A stretch of 64,000 nucleotides of DNA from CAXMQZ01 sp963707075 (GCA_963707075.1 CAVPOX010000015.1:124001-188000), one strand, 5' to 3'; shown: positions 44,834-53,132, numbered from the stretch's first letter. Made by a program: numbers and translations. The notes: generated by a model from the sequence alone, not told the origin.

Positions 44834-45814
44834 TCAGGAGATGAACCGGTGAAACGTCTCGGGATCGATGTTGCTGCCACAGACGATCAATCCCACGCGT
44901 TTCTCCGAAAGACGGTCCGATAGCGGTCCACAAAGTGCTGCGGTGGTGGCTGCTCCCGCCGGTTCCACTGCCAACTTCATCTCGTCATAGAGCAGGCGCA
45001 TCGCCTGGCGAACCTGCTGATCGTCGATCAGTACCAGCTCGTCGACGAAACGCTGGCACAGTCCAAAGCTGTAGGGTTCTGCGTGCGGTGCTCCCAGGCT
45101 GTCGGCGATCGTCCTGACCTCGTCGATTCCCTGCGGCTGTCCGGCAGCAAAGCTGCGGTGCATCGAATCGGCACCCTCCGGCTCGACGCCAAAGACGAGG
45201 CAATCCGGGCGCATCAATTTGGTGGTCAGGGCCACACCGGCACACAGGCCGCCACCCCCAATCGGCACGACGACAGCATCGAGGCCGGCGACCTGCTAGT
45301 GCAATTCCCAGGCGACGGTGGCAGTCCCCAGTGCGGTTCGGTAACCCTCGAAGGGATGAATGAACGCTCGGCCTTCCTCGGCTTCTATCCGCCGTACCTC
45401 GTCGAAGGCGCTGTGGACGTCCGGCACCAGCACAGTCTCTGCTCCCAGGGCCTTACATTCCTCGATTCGATACGGATTGGCGTTGCGCGGCATGACGACC
45501 TTGGCACTGCTACCCAGTGCACGACAGGCGAAACTGACCGCCATTGCGTGATTGCCAGCGCTGACAGCCGTAACACCCTTCTTCAGCTGTACGGGCGGCA
45601 GCGCGAGCATATTCAACAGGGCAGCACGTGGCTTGAAAGTGCCCGCAAACTGGAAGAGCTCCAGCTTCAAGTGCACCTCGGCCGAGCTCGGGATTGCCTC
45701 CTCGAGGTGTCTTCCCTGCCAGTGCCAGGTCGGGGTGCGGCGAATGAGCCCACCCAACTGCCGACGCGCTTCGGCGATCGCGTCGAGGCTGGGGAATTCG
45801 TCATTCGAAGACAT
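44834..45814 (-). pseudogene. PLP-dependent threonine/serine dehydratase-like gene interrupted by in-frame TAG
   Basis: A 327-codon frame from ATG 45814 that would encode a fold-type II PLP enzyme. The lysine motif reads F-A-G-T-F-K-P-R-A, the substrate loop S-A-G-N-H-A, and the phosphate-binding loop G-G-G-G-L. The frame is intact except for a TAG at 45298-45296, between W-E-L-H and Q-V-A-G-L-D-A-V-V-V-P. A CAG glutamine is the natural codon here, one C-to-T change away. Length and both halves match threonine deaminase or serine racemase relatives. Either the gene is recently dead or the base is a sequencing error. The start overlaps the PqiA-like stop by 14 bp. Confidence 0.85.
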
Positions 45815-46301
45815 GGGAGTTGCGCTCGATCCGCATGAAGTGGAGCGAAGCGATCGACACCAGGCAGTAGGCGGCAAAGAAATAGAAGCCTCGATGAATC
45901 TCGGCGTCCAGATTGTCGGTCGCCTTGGCCGACAGGTAGGCGACGTACACGCCAACCAGGAAGACATCCGCCATCGACCACTTGCTGATGGAGTCGATGA
46001 AGCGGTGTAGGCGCAGCTTCAGCTGGATGTCGCGGATTGCCAAGACCGCGAGCAGAGTCAGGGCCTTGGCGAAAGGCACGATCACACTGAACAGCAGGAT
46101 CAGTCCGGCGACGAAGTTGTTGCCCGACTCGTGCAGGCTCCGCACGGTCTGGATGATCGAACGGGTCTCGGTGAAGATCTCACGCTTGACCCCCATGAGC
46201 TCGAGGGACGCGCTGATCGTCAGAAGCGGCTCGAGCAGGCCCGGGACCAACAGAATGAACGACAGCACGATGAGGGCGAGGGCGATCTTGTTCGTCTTCA
46301 T
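45801..46301 (-). CDS. paraquat-inducible protein A-like membrane protein
   Basis: A 166-aa membrane protein with four helices, resembling one half of PqiA: a first helix ending in a periplasmic segment, S-I-I-Q-T-V-R-S-L, then F-S-V-I-V-P-F-A-K and S-K-W-S-M-A-D-V-F-L-V-G-V. The cysteine pairs of full-length PqiA are absent. PqiA-type proteins work with MCE proteins in lipid transport between membranes; no MCE gene is near. The ATG at 46301 is preferred, with a weak AGGA upstream; the open frame extending to 46583 lacks protein-like composition. Confidence 0.78.
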   Translation of the reverse strand: MKTNKIALALIVLSFILLVPGLLEPLLTISASLELMGVKREIFTETRSIIQTVRSLHESGNNFVAGLILLFSVIVPFAKALTLLAVLAIRDIQLKLRLHRFIDSISKWSMADVFLVGVYVAYLSAKATDNLDAEIHRGFYFFAAYCLVSIASLHFMRIERNSHVFE

Positions 46302-46790
46302 GGGAGGAAATCCTAACCGACGTCTGGCCTGAGCTCCGTTTTCGCGCCGTTGGAGTGTGAGTCTGGGCCCGTCTTGACATGACCCGGGGTGCCCCGGATC
46401 TGATGGTGAGCTGGGGCTGGAGCGTGGGATGGAGAAGCATGAAGCCACAGGCCGGCATCCGTCTGCCGGAGGTGGACAGCGGGGAAGAGGCCGACGATGT
46501 TCCGCATGGGGGCGCAGAAGGCCCACCGAAGATCCCGAGACCGAGTAGAGGTGGCTCCAAACTGGAATTCCAGGGCTTTCCATGGACTCAGGCTGGGCCG
46601 GCGGAGGTGGTCATCCGGTAGGTGAGCCAGGTCTGGATGTCGGTCGCCAGGGGAGAACCTTGCAGGAGTTCGATGGCTCGGTGAGCTTCGCGGTCGTCGC
46701 GCACTCCTCCTTGGCAAGTCCCAGGGCTCTGTCCAAGCGCAGATGGACCCGGCCCGATGGGACGACACGCAATCAGCGCTGCAGCGTAGG
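46302..46790. other. 489-bp gap without a supported gene
   Basis: Frames are open on both strands here, but their translations are rich in Arg, Pro, His and Ser, lack a ribosome binding site and look like high-GC shadow frames. Both flanking genes are transcribed leftwards, so the gap should hold the promoter of the PqiA-like gene. I see no tRNA, no repeat copy and no clear hairpin. Confidence 0.5.
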
Positions 46791-47420
46791 TTAACGACCC
46801 CTTGTCCGGATGGGCAGCAGGTCACCGTCGAACTGGAGGGTCTCCAAGACGGAAGTAGCTGCAGGCCAGTATTGATCGGCCAGCTCCGCTGGATACAGCA
46901 ACGTCACCTGGACCGCCTGAGCGTGCGCCTGCCCCAGCAGAATATGGCCCGATTGCCCCATGTCCGCGCTGAAGTCGATGACCGTCTCGACCCAGCCGTA
47001 GGGGAACCGCTCCGAGCCTGCCTCCTCGACACCTTGTTGGATCCATCCGTTGTTCGCCATCAGACCGTTCGGTCCCGTGACAAAGGGCTCCAGCGCTTCC
47101 GCCGATGCCGCCCCGGAGGGTAGGAAGATGTGCACTTCTGCGTCGTCGAGCGCATTGCCCTGGGGCTCGAACGTGAAGAAGACTGCTAAGCCCTCGCCAC
47201 TGCCGGTACGCATGACTCGCATCATGTCGGGGTACCGGGCGGCAATCGGAATGCCATGAGCCGTTTCGTCGTAGATCAGGAGGTCGGCCCCGGCAGCCTG
47301 CTCCGTGGTTGAAGGCTCGGCAACAAGCGAGGCATCTGGGGTGGAGGCCTGCCTTGAACACGCTCCACCTGCGGCCGCAAGTGCACACGCTGTCAGAAGC
47401 GAGATCGAGCGGTTCTTCAT
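46791..47420 (-). CDS. hypothetical lipoprotein
   Basis: A 209-aa exported protein. The signal peptide ends A-G-G-A-C-S, a lipobox-like site with Cys21, and a low-complexity Ser/Thr/Ala linker follows. The mature part is beta-rich (Y-D-E-T-A-H-G-I, V-H-I-F-L-P-S-G, P-Y-G-W-V-E-T-V-I-D-F). No enzyme motif is visible. It is followed, upstream in transcription, by the lysozyme inhibitor-like gene 97 bp away, so the two envelope proteins may be functionally related. Confidence 0.72.
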   Translation of the reverse strand: MKNRSISLLTACALAAAGGACSRQASTPDASLVAEPSTTEQAAGADLLIYDETAHGIPIAARYPDMMRVMRTGSGEGLAVFFTFEPQGNALDDAEVHIFLPSGAASAEALEPFVTGPNGLMANNGWIQQGVEEAGSERFPYGWVETVIDFSADMGQSGHILLGQAHAQAVQVTLLYPAELADQYWPAATSVLETLQFDGDLLPIRTRGR

Positions 47421-47516
47421 GCGCTTGCTCCTTGGAGGCCGAGATTCAAACCAGCCATCAGTAGCCGGACAGCCGGCCCGAGTCGCGGCTCTCTACGCCG
47501 CCCTCATGGGCAGGGA

Positions 47517-48083
47517 TCAATACTCGACAACCCGGTCCTGGCGCAGCAGCCAACCCGCCTCGCCCGCCTCCAGCTTGTACTGGATCTGCCGGGTGCCACC
47601 GGTGGGCTCAGCGTTGCTGTCACCCTCTCGATAGACCGGGAAGCGGCGGATGAGGGTTCCTTCCACGACAGCGAACTCGTCGTGACCCATGTAGCCCTGC
47701 AAGACCGCCGGATCGTCTTCGAGCGGCGGCAGGTAGATTTCCGTCAGCGACTGATTGCGGTTCGACGCATACGCGATAAGCGATCCGTACGATCCACTGC
47801 CTGCCGAGGTTACATAGATGTAGATCTCCGGGAAGCCGTTTGCGTCGAGATCCTCTACCTCGACATTGGTGATGGTGCCGTCGGCTTCAGCTTCTGCGGC
47901 GGCAAAGGAGCCCTCGGACGTCTCTGCCCGCACCGTCACGGGATTGATCGAGCTGTCGTTGGGGCTTTCGACCAGAAAGGTGACCCCCTGGATCTCCATT
48001 CGGGTGGAAAGCGGATCCGCTTCTGCGGACAGCGGCGCCAGAGTCCAGATCAGAAATCCTGCCCAATACAGAGCTCTATTCAT
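47517..48083 (-). CDS. pliI: PliI-like periplasmic lysozyme inhibitor
   Basis: A 188-aa secreted protein with a signal peptide ending S-A-E-A. The mature sequence matches what I know of PliI, the periplasmic inhibitor of invertebrate-type lysozyme: D-L-D-A-N-G-F-P-E-I-Y-I-Y, the loop S-A-G-S-G-S-Y-G-S-L that inserts into the lysozyme active site, G-Y-M-G-H-D-E-F-A-V-V-E-G-T-L, and G-G-T-R-Q-I-Q-Y-K-L. It should protect the cell wall from lysozymes of animals or predators. A GGAGAAG stands upstream of the ATG. Confidence 0.88.
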   Translation of the reverse strand: MNRALYWAGFLIWTLAPLSAEADPLSTRMEIQGVTFLVESPNDSSINPVTVRAETSEGSFAAAEAEADGTITNVEVEDLDANGFPEIYIYVTSAGSGSYGSLIAYASNRNQSLTEIYLPPLEDDPAVLQGYMGHDEFAVVEGTLIRRFPVYREGDSNAEPTGGTRQIQYKLEAGEAGWLLRQDRVVEY

Positions 48084-48354
48084 CTCAGAATCTTCTCCAC
48101 GTTTTACGGTGGCTCATGCCCACCGCACTAGCGAGGGGAATTATAATCCAGCGGCGGGCGATGCCGGCAGCTTCTGGAACGGCTGGCCACCCATCGCTTC
48201 GCGGGTGAGGCCTAGGTCCGGCCCACTGCCTCCTCTACCGTCAGCCGGGCTAGAGGATGGCTGAATGGGATGAAGGGTGCGCCTCGTGAGACCGGGGGGA
48301 AGCGGTTCTCAGGATGGGTACCTGACGGGACTGGCTGGGATGGAGAACCGCAGA

Positions 48355-48399
48355 TGGCGCGCCGGCAGGGACTCGAACCCCGAACCGCCAGATCCGAAG
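48355..48399 (-). repeat. partial tRNA-Arg copy (outer attachment-site repeat)
   Basis: This 45-bp stretch is identical to 55011-55055, the 3' half of the intact tRNA-Arg(TCG) including the encoded CCA. Identity stops in the anticodon loop, so it cannot make a working tRNA. Integrases of genomic islands recombine into tRNA 3' ends and leave such a copy at the far end, in the same orientation, as seen here. Confidence 0.85.
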
Positions 48400-48428
48400 C
48401 AAGGCTGTGCAGCGGATGCCAGAGTGTC

Positions 48429-48674
48429 TCAACCCGCTGAAGAGGTATCGCGATGATCCAGGTGCTGTGCGATGAGCATCTTGATCAGTGATTGGCGGGG
48501 GATTCCCAGCCGCGAGGCTTCGCGGTCGAGGGAGTCGATCATCCAGAGGGGAAAGTCGACATTGACGCGCCTCTGCTCGAGACCGGGGCGGCGCGCCTTG
48601 CTCAGCTCGAGGTACCGAGTGATGTCTTCACCGGCATCGAACTTCCTGTCGAGAGTCTCTGCCTTAGTCTTCAT
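48429..48674 (-). CDS. brnA: BrnA-type antitoxin
   Basis: An 81-aa protein overlapping the toxin gene by 11 bp, in the usual toxin-first order of BrnTA. Residues 34-70 have the ribbon-helix-helix pattern: R-R-V-N-V-D-F-P-L-W-M-I-D-S-L-D-R-E-A-S-R-L-G-I-P-R-Q-S, split as a beta strand and two helices. The N-terminal part with T-L-D-R-K-F-D-A-G-E-D-I should wrap the toxin. It neutralises BrnT and represses the shared promoter. It lies just inside the outer tRNA repeat of the island. Confidence 0.88.
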   Translation of the reverse strand: MKTKAETLDRKFDAGEDITRYLELSKARRPGLEQRRVNVDFPLWMIDSLDREASRLGIPRQSLIKMLIAQHLDHRDTSSAG

Positions 48675-48924
48675 AAAGATCTACCTCCTCGCTTCGAGAC
48701 CGGCGAACGGAGATGATCCGAATGCGGTCGCTGCGGTAGGTGATGATCGCTGACCAGTGTCTGCCTTGAATTGTTCCTATCACCAGAATCCTGGGCTCGT
48801 CAGTAGTTCGAGCCGGAATCGCCAGCAAGTCGGGGTCGTCCCAGATCTTCTGTGCCTCGACGAAGTCGATTCCGTGCTTCTTCTTGTTCGAGTGACTCTT
48901 GCGTTGGTCGAACTCGAACTCCAT
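48664..48924 (-). CDS. brnT: BrnT-type ribonuclease toxin
   Basis: An 86-aa protein with the BrnT layout: E-F-E-F-D, N-K-K-K-H-G-I-D-F near residue 12-20, A-x-x-I-W-D-D-P, R-I-L-V-I-G, and the conserved R-I-I-S-V-R-R-S-R-S-E-E at the C-terminus. BrnT is a RelE-like mRNA-cleaving toxin that stops growth under stress when freed from BrnA. ATG 48924 is fixed by the promoter and operator directly upstream; the longer open frame reads through the promoter and is rejected. Confidence 0.9.
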   Translation of the reverse strand: MEFEFDQRKSHSNKKKHGIDFVEAQKIWDDPDLLAIPARTTDEPRILVIGTIQGRHWSAIITYRSDRIRIISVRRSRSEEVDLYED

Positions 48925-48960
48925 GGTATAAAATCTATACCTTTTTGATATGACTGTCAA
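48925..48960 (-). promoter_or_regulatory. brnTA promoter with palindromic operator
   Basis: Reading leftwards, TTGACA (48960-48955) is a consensus -35, and TATAGA lies 15 bp further as a -10 candidate. The -10 area is embedded in the perfect inverted repeat GGTATA-N5-TATACC at 48941-48925, which directly abuts the brnT ATG. It is the obvious site for the ribbon-helix-helix antitoxin BrnA to repress its own operon. The stretch is AT-rich compared with the surroundings. The short leader leaves no ribosome binding site, so the transcript may be close to leaderless. Confidence 0.75.
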
Positions 48961-49011
48961 GAGCAGCTCAGGGTCCTTAGCAAATCTAGCTGCGGCATGG
49001 GGGTATTCAGG

Positions 49012-49032
49012 TGGCGCGCCGGCAGGGACTCG
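49012..49032 (-). repeat. short second partial tRNA-Arg copy
   Basis: Twenty-one bases identical to the 3' end of the tRNA-Arg gene (55011-55031), in the same orientation as both other copies. Identity ends abruptly in the T arm. It could be a trace of a separate insertion at the same site, or an internal att site between two joined elements. Confidence 0.65.
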
Positions 49033-49176
49033 CCCTGGGTTGGAAGGGAGGGCTGGGACGGCGACCGAGGAGGGGTCCTGCGGTTTCGACTCGAACCGCG
49101 TTGAACGGCCGCTGGTACCGCCTTTGGACCGTTGCCGGGACACGCAGCAATTGGGAGGGTGGGACTAGACGAGAGT

Positions 49177-49743
49177 CTACCGGAACGCCTTCTCGATCTC
49201 GTCAAGGACCGTCTGCTCCGCGGCCGAGATCCGGGAAGTCAGGCCGAGAAAGCCACCGGCCGCTTCTGCGACCTCGCGGGCCAGCTCAAACATCCGATTC
49301 TTAACCTGCCGGAGTTCGTCCTCGCTGAGGTCGGACCGGATGGAGGCGACGTACCTCTTCCACGCGTCCACGAGGCCGGGTCCGGGTTTTTGCACGAGCC
49401 ACGACTCGAGGACCTTCCCGGCTGGAGTGTCCGCGCTCACGCCGCGCTCTTCGGCGGCGCGCAAGATCGCCTCGCGCTCCTGCTCCGCCACGTTCCCGTC
49501 GGCCCAGGCTACCATCGCAAGCGGCAGGAGCACGACCGCGATCGCCGTCTCCGGGCCGATGCCCAGCTCGAGCATGTGGTCGATGAAAGCACCGTCGGCT
49601 TTGGGCATCACCTCGCGCAGTGCCGCGCGCCGGGCCTCGCGCTCCCGCTTCTCACGCAGGCGCTCGAGCAGACGCCGGTTCTCCTTCGCGAAGAACTCCT
49701 CTTCCAGGTCTCGTGCGTTGGGGTTCAGCGGGTACTGGTCCAT
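49177..49743 (-). CDS. TerB-like helical protein
   Basis: A 188-aa soluble protein. ATG 49743 has GGAGGA 3 bp upstream plus spacer. The N-terminal third is a highly charged coiled coil (E-E-E-F-F-A-K-E-N-R-R-L-L-E-R-L). Residues 70-130 contain P-L-A-M-V-A-W-A-D-G-N-V-A-E-Q-E-R-E-A-I split over two helices, the pattern of TerB/DjlA-type domains, which coordinate a metal ion through acidic residues. Function is unknown; such proteins often sit at membranes or in stress and phage-defence loci. It lies inside the tRNA-bounded island. Confidence 0.68.
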   Translation of the reverse strand: MDQYPLNPNARDLEEEFFAKENRRLLERLREKREREARRAALREVMPKADGAFIDHMLELGIGPETAIAVVLLPLAMVAWADGNVAEQEREAILRAAEERGVSADTPAGKVLESWLVQKPGPGLVDAWKRYVASIRSDLSEDELRQVKNRMFELAREVAEAAGGFLGLTSRISAAEQTVLDEIEKAFR

Positions 49744-49815
49744 AGTTCCTCCAAAGGACGGGAGAGATATTCTCTCACAACGCGCCCAGAGCAAATTTTA
49801 GAAGCCGTTGGCGCT

Positions 49816-50297
49816 TCACCCCTGGTCTGGTCCACCCGATCTGCGAGTTTCGGGCTCGTCTCGGCCCTGAGCAGTGATGCCTCCAGCCCGGTACCGGGTT
49901 GCAGGCATCTGCCGCAAACTCCCAAGGGGCCTGTCGTTGTTGTACTGCTTCTTCCAGTCCTCGAGGATGCTTAGGGCCTCCTCCAGGCTCCGAAACCAAT
50001 GTTGCGATAGGCCCTCTCGCCTCACCATTTCTTTCGGAGTGCTTCCTGCAGAATCGTCTTGTCCAAACTCAGATCAGCCGCCAAGGTCTTCAGCCGGCGG
50101 TTCTCGTCTCGCAGCTGTCGGAGCTCCCCGAGCGTCGGCAAACCCAGGCTGCCGCAGGTCGTCTTCCAGCGAAACTATGTCGCCTGGCTAATGCCCAGCT
50201 TGCGGCAGATATCCGCCGCGGGCGTACCTGCCTCTCCCTTGCGCAAGGCCATCGCGATCTGCTCCTCGGTGAACTTCGACTTCCGCATTCGGTTCAT
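49816..50297 (-). mobile_element. IS3 family element remnant (broken orfA plus end of orfB)
   Basis: OrfA runs from about 50297/50288 to 50022. It shows the helix-turn-helix R-K-S-K-F-T-E-E-Q-I, the I-C-R-K-L-G-I-S motif and the leucine-zipper part L-R-D-E-N-R-R-L-K-T-L-A-A-D-L-S-L-D-K. It is cut by a TAG at 50177-50175 where a Tyr is normal. Directly after, and out of frame, comes only the last 70 codons of OrfB (Q-H-W-F-R-S-L-E-E-A, Y-N-N-D-R-P). The catalytic DDE core has been deleted, so the element cannot move. I could not find convincing terminal inverted repeats. Confidence 0.85.
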
Positions 50298-50440
50298 TCT
50301 CCCCTCTGGCCAGACCAGAGTCGAAGTCGGACCGAAACGCTGTCCCGAAAACGAGGGTTGGCGTGGATCAACAAACGGGGTCAAGAGCCAAGAAGATTGG
50401 GCTAAACTGAGCCTCTCTTGCAACCAGGCGTGGGGGTCCA

Positions 50441-51358
50441 ATGAAGCTAGCGAAATGGATGTGGCTGATCGCACTGTGCGCGAGCCTGTCGAAAGGTGGA
50501 GCCGCCGCTCAAGATTCTGCCGACGCACCGGCTTCGGGGCACAAGATCGAGACAGGCTTTGCGGAGGGCAATGGCACGCGGCTGTATTACGAGGTCGCCG
50601 GCACGGGCGACCCGGTCGTGTTGATCCATGGAAACTTCGGTGATCGCCGGTACTTCGACGGTCAGTTCGAGGCCCTCGCCAGGCTTCACCGCGTGCTGCG
50701 CTACGACGTCCGTGGCTATGGCAAGTCGATGCTGCCGGAAGAAGGGGTTCCCTACAGCGACTTTGAGGATCTCGAGGCTTTGATGGCGCATCTCGACATC
50801 GATCGCGCTCACATCGCCGGCTTCTCGCTGGGCAGCGCCATCGCGGTCGATTTCTGTCTGGCGTTCCCCGACCGGTGCATCTCGCTCATCGCCATCGGAC
50901 CTTGGTTCCACGGCTACGACTCGCCACTGGCTCAAACGCTCTTTCAGGAGTTCGGCACGATCAGTGCCGCTGCGGTCAGCGGCGGGCGGGACGCTGCGCT
51001 CGAGCAACTCCTCGCTGCGACCTGGTGGTACCCGGACAAGGTCTCGCCTCGAGCCCTCGACCGCGTGAAAGCGATCTGGAGCGCCTACGACTTCTGGCAC
51101 TTCAAGAACCCCGACCCCCGGCGTGTCCTCACTCCTCCGGCGGCCGAGCAGCTCAAGCGGATCACCGCACCCACCTTGATCATCACGGCCGAGTACGATC
51201 TCGACGCCTGCCGGGCGGTTGCCCACCAGATGGATGCCGAGATTCCAGACAGCACGACGGTCGATCTGGCCGGCGCAACACACTTCATGTTCATCGAGGA
51301 ACCGGAGGAGGTGAACGCGGCCATGCTCGATTTCCTTGTAGGGGCACCAGGTCGATGA
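50441..51358 (+). CDS. alpha/beta hydrolase, exported
   Basis: A 305-aa enzyme with a signal peptide ending G-A-A-A-Q. The alpha/beta-hydrolase fold is clear: oxyanion H-G-N-F-G-D, D-V-R-G-Y-G-K-S, nucleophile elbow A-G-F-S-L-G-S, an acidic residue in I-T-A-E-Y-D and the His in A-T-H-F-M-F. It resembles small esterases or lactonases. The catalytic set is intact, unlike several neighbours in this decayed island. It is a single-gene unit with no strong ribosome binding site. Confidence 0.85.
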   Translation: MKLAKWMWLIALCASLSKGGAAAQDSADAPASGHKIETGFAEGNGTRLYYEVAGTGDPVVLIHGNFGDRRYFDGQFEALARLHRVLRYDVRGYGKSMLPEEGVPYSDFEDLEALMAHLDIDRAHIAGFSLGSAIAVDFCLAFPDRCISLIAIGPWFHGYDSPLAQTLFQEFGTISAAAVSGGRDAALEQLLAATWWYPDKVSPRALDRVKAIWSAYDFWHFKNPDPRRVLTPPAAEQLKRITAPTLIITAEYDLDACRAVAHQMDAEIPDSTTVDLAGATHFMFIEEPEEVNAAMLDFLVGAPGR

Positions 51359-51621
51359 CGATGAGTAGACGGTCAGTCTCCAGGTCGGGCGATAGAGTCG
51401 CGGATCGTGCTCCTCAACTGCACATCCCCGGACCCAAGCGTCACCTTGCCTGCGATGGAGACTGAGGCTCCTAAACCTTCCACCTCAGAGGTGATCTTGC
51501 ATCCACTCTGGAACCACATGAAGCAACCTCCGGGTTGTGTGCTCGTTACCAGCATACACCCTGTCCCAGCCTGTCTTGGGCTGTATGGAGGCACATTCTC
51601 CGGCTGAAGGATCAACAACCC

Positions 51622-52431
51622 TTGGCAGGGAGCACGTCACGACGACTGCGTCCCGGCGGCTCCTCGAGGCTCGGGGTCTGGAAGAGGCTCGCCCTGACGG
51701 TTCTCGGCCTCGCCGGACTCATTCTGGTCGGCGGGGCTATCCTCTTCTCCGGCTCGGACGTGACCTGCGCCGAGGGGAGCTCCGGCGAAGGGCTCGAGCT
51801 GCGCTGTGACTTCGCCGTCGCCGCGACGCAGGAGGCCGTGTGGAATGCGTTCACCCGTACCAGCGAGCCCCGCGCCTACTATTTCGATGCCGTGCTCCAG
51901 GCAGAGCTCACGCCGGGCGGCCGCTGGCGCTTCGTGACTGACGACCTGGAGCGCCTACTGGCCAGTGGCGAGGTCCTGGTCGTGGACCCTCCCTACCGCT
52001 TCGAGCACAGCTTCGAGGCGGCTGACTTGGACGATCCACCGAGCCGCATCACCGTCGAGCTGTGGGAATCAGCGGCCGACACGAGGATCACCCTGGTCCA
52101 CGACCGCTTCCCACACGAGACTGCGACTTTCCGCCGGTTTCGCCGCGCCCACCCTCTGGCTCTCTCCGCGCTCAAGGTGCAACTCGAGACCGGCGACCTA
52201 CCGGTCCGAGTCCGCATCTACACCGCCATCTTCAAGCCCGGCATGAAGCTATTCACCGTCCGCGCCGAGCCCTGGCACCGCGGTTGTGAGGGTTGTACCA
52301 AGCCCCGACCCCTTGCAAGGGGCGAACAGGACTTGGTACCGGATCAGAAGGGGGTGCACCAGGGCGCGGAGGGCCGTATGAGTCTCAAGGTTAGGGGCCG
52401 GGCCACCAAGAAGGAGGGGGAGCGGGGTTGA
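51622..52431 (+). CDS. SRPBCC/START-like domain protein with N-terminal membrane anchor, uncertain ends
   Basis: Residues from about 15 to 45 form one TM anchor (T-V-L-G-L-A-G-L-I-L-V-G-G). The rest to residue 200 is an AHA1/SRPBCC fold: R-C-D-F-A-V-A-A-T-Q-E-A-V-W-N-A-F-T, P-G-G-R-W-R-F, V-V-D-P-P-Y-R-F-E-H and T-L-V-H-D-R-F. Such domains bind hydrophobic ligands. There is no ATG at a sensible place; TTG 51622 is the least bad choice. The last 45 residues (from G-C-E-G-C-T-K-P) look like read-through into non-coding sequence, so the original stop may be lost. Confidence 0.5.
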   Translation: MAGSTSRRLRPGGSSRLGVWKRLALTVLGLAGLILVGGAILFSGSDVTCAEGSSGEGLELRCDFAVAATQEAVWNAFTRTSEPRAYYFDAVLQAELTPGGRWRFVTDDLERLLASGEVLVVDPPYRFEHSFEAADLDDPPSRITVELWESAADTRITLVHDRFPHETATFRRFRRAHPLALSALKVQLETGDLPVRVRIYTAIFKPGMKLFTVRAEPWHRGCEGCTKPRPLARGEQDLVPDQKGVHQGAEGRMSLKVRGRATKKEGERG

Positions 52432-52456
52432 CGCTGGCATGGAGGATCCGGGAGTT

Positions 52457-52822
52457 TCAGTAAGGAAGCTCATCTTCGTCCAGGCCGAAGTGGTGTCCGA
52501 GCTCGTGGAGCACGGTGTCGCGGACCTCGCGTATTAGTTCCCGGCGGCTCTCGCAGCAGCGCAGAAGAGGACCGCGGTAGATCACCACCCGGTCGGGGAG
52601 GGCGTTGTAGCTGGAGCCTCGCTCGGCCAGCGGCACGCCCTGGTACAGACCCAGGAGGTCGTCCTCCTGCGGATCGAAGCCGGCCGAATCGAGATCCGCC
52701 GCCGTAGGCTCCTCCTCCACGAAGACCGCGATATTCTCCAGTCTCTCGGCGAATGGCGGTGGAAGGTCGTCCAGGGCTTGGGCCACCAGGTGCTCGAACT
52801 CGTGGCGTGAGATTCGCATCAT
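52457..52822 (-). CDS. metallopeptidase family (zincin-like) protein
   Basis: A 121-aa protein with the extended zinc motif H-E-L-G-H-H-F-G-L-D near the C-terminus (H-E-x-x-H-x-x-G-x-D). It also has I-V-I-Y-R-G-P-L-like V-V-I-Y-R-G-P and the N-terminal D-D-L-P-P-P-F. This is the minimal metallopeptidase family found widely in bacteria, whose substrate is unknown. Two ATG codons lie in tandem at the start (52822 and 52819). It ends with E-D-E-L-P-Y. Confidence 0.88.
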   Translation of the reverse strand: MMRISRHEFEHLVAQALDDLPPPFAERLENIAVFVEEEPTAADLDSAGFDPQEDDLLGLYQGVPLAERGSSYNALPDRVVIYRGPLLRCCESRRELIREVRDTVLHELGHHFGLDEDELPY

Positions 52823-53132
52823 CGACGTTGGATCATCCTGGGTCGGGGCTCGATCAGTCCTGCTCTGTCGCTACGCAGTTGTCTCCGTCCAAGGCCTCGC
52901 CGATCCTACCTCTACTGTTAGCGAGGAAGTCCAGCATAAGCCCAGCAACCTGCCCGGCAGGGTCCCACAGCGAGGGGGTGGGGTGCGCAGCGAGAGCACC
53001 GAGCAGCGCCGACACGTCGCCTCCAGCGGCCGATCTCCCTCTACAGGACCAAGGTCCTTGTCGGGGGGAGGGAAGGGCTTGGTACTGGCTCAGGAAGGGG
53101 AGGGCAGAGAAAGGGGAGGCCGGCTGCGGAGG
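52823..53132. other. 310-bp gap without a supported gene
   Basis: A plus-strand frame is open across this gap (to 53202), but it begins inside the zincin gene on the other strand, has low-complexity Pro/Ser/Gly composition and no ribosome binding site. No repeat, RNA gene or hairpin with a T-run was seen. Both neighbours read leftwards, so the zincin promoter should lie here. Confidence 0.5.

Noticed and set aside
46313..46825. Minus-strand frame of 170 codons upstream of the PqiA-like gene
   Set aside because: It has no ribosome binding site, a composition of shadow frames (Arg, Pro, His, Ser) and no recognisable motif, and it runs into the lipoprotein gene.
48355..48399. A second tRNA-Arg gene
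   Set aside because: Only the 3' half is present. Sequence beyond the anticodon loop does not pair, so no cloverleaf can form.
45296..50177. TAG as a sense codon: two conserved genes carry in-frame TAG (45296 and 50175)
   Set aside because: Several intact genes here end with TAG at the expected place (CocE hydrolase, M28 copy 2, kinase, SLC13 permease), so TAG is a working stop. The IS3 relic is broken in other ways too.
49800..50365. Terminal inverted repeats of the IS3 relic
   Set aside because: I compared both flanks and saw only scattered matches, too weak to mark the ends.
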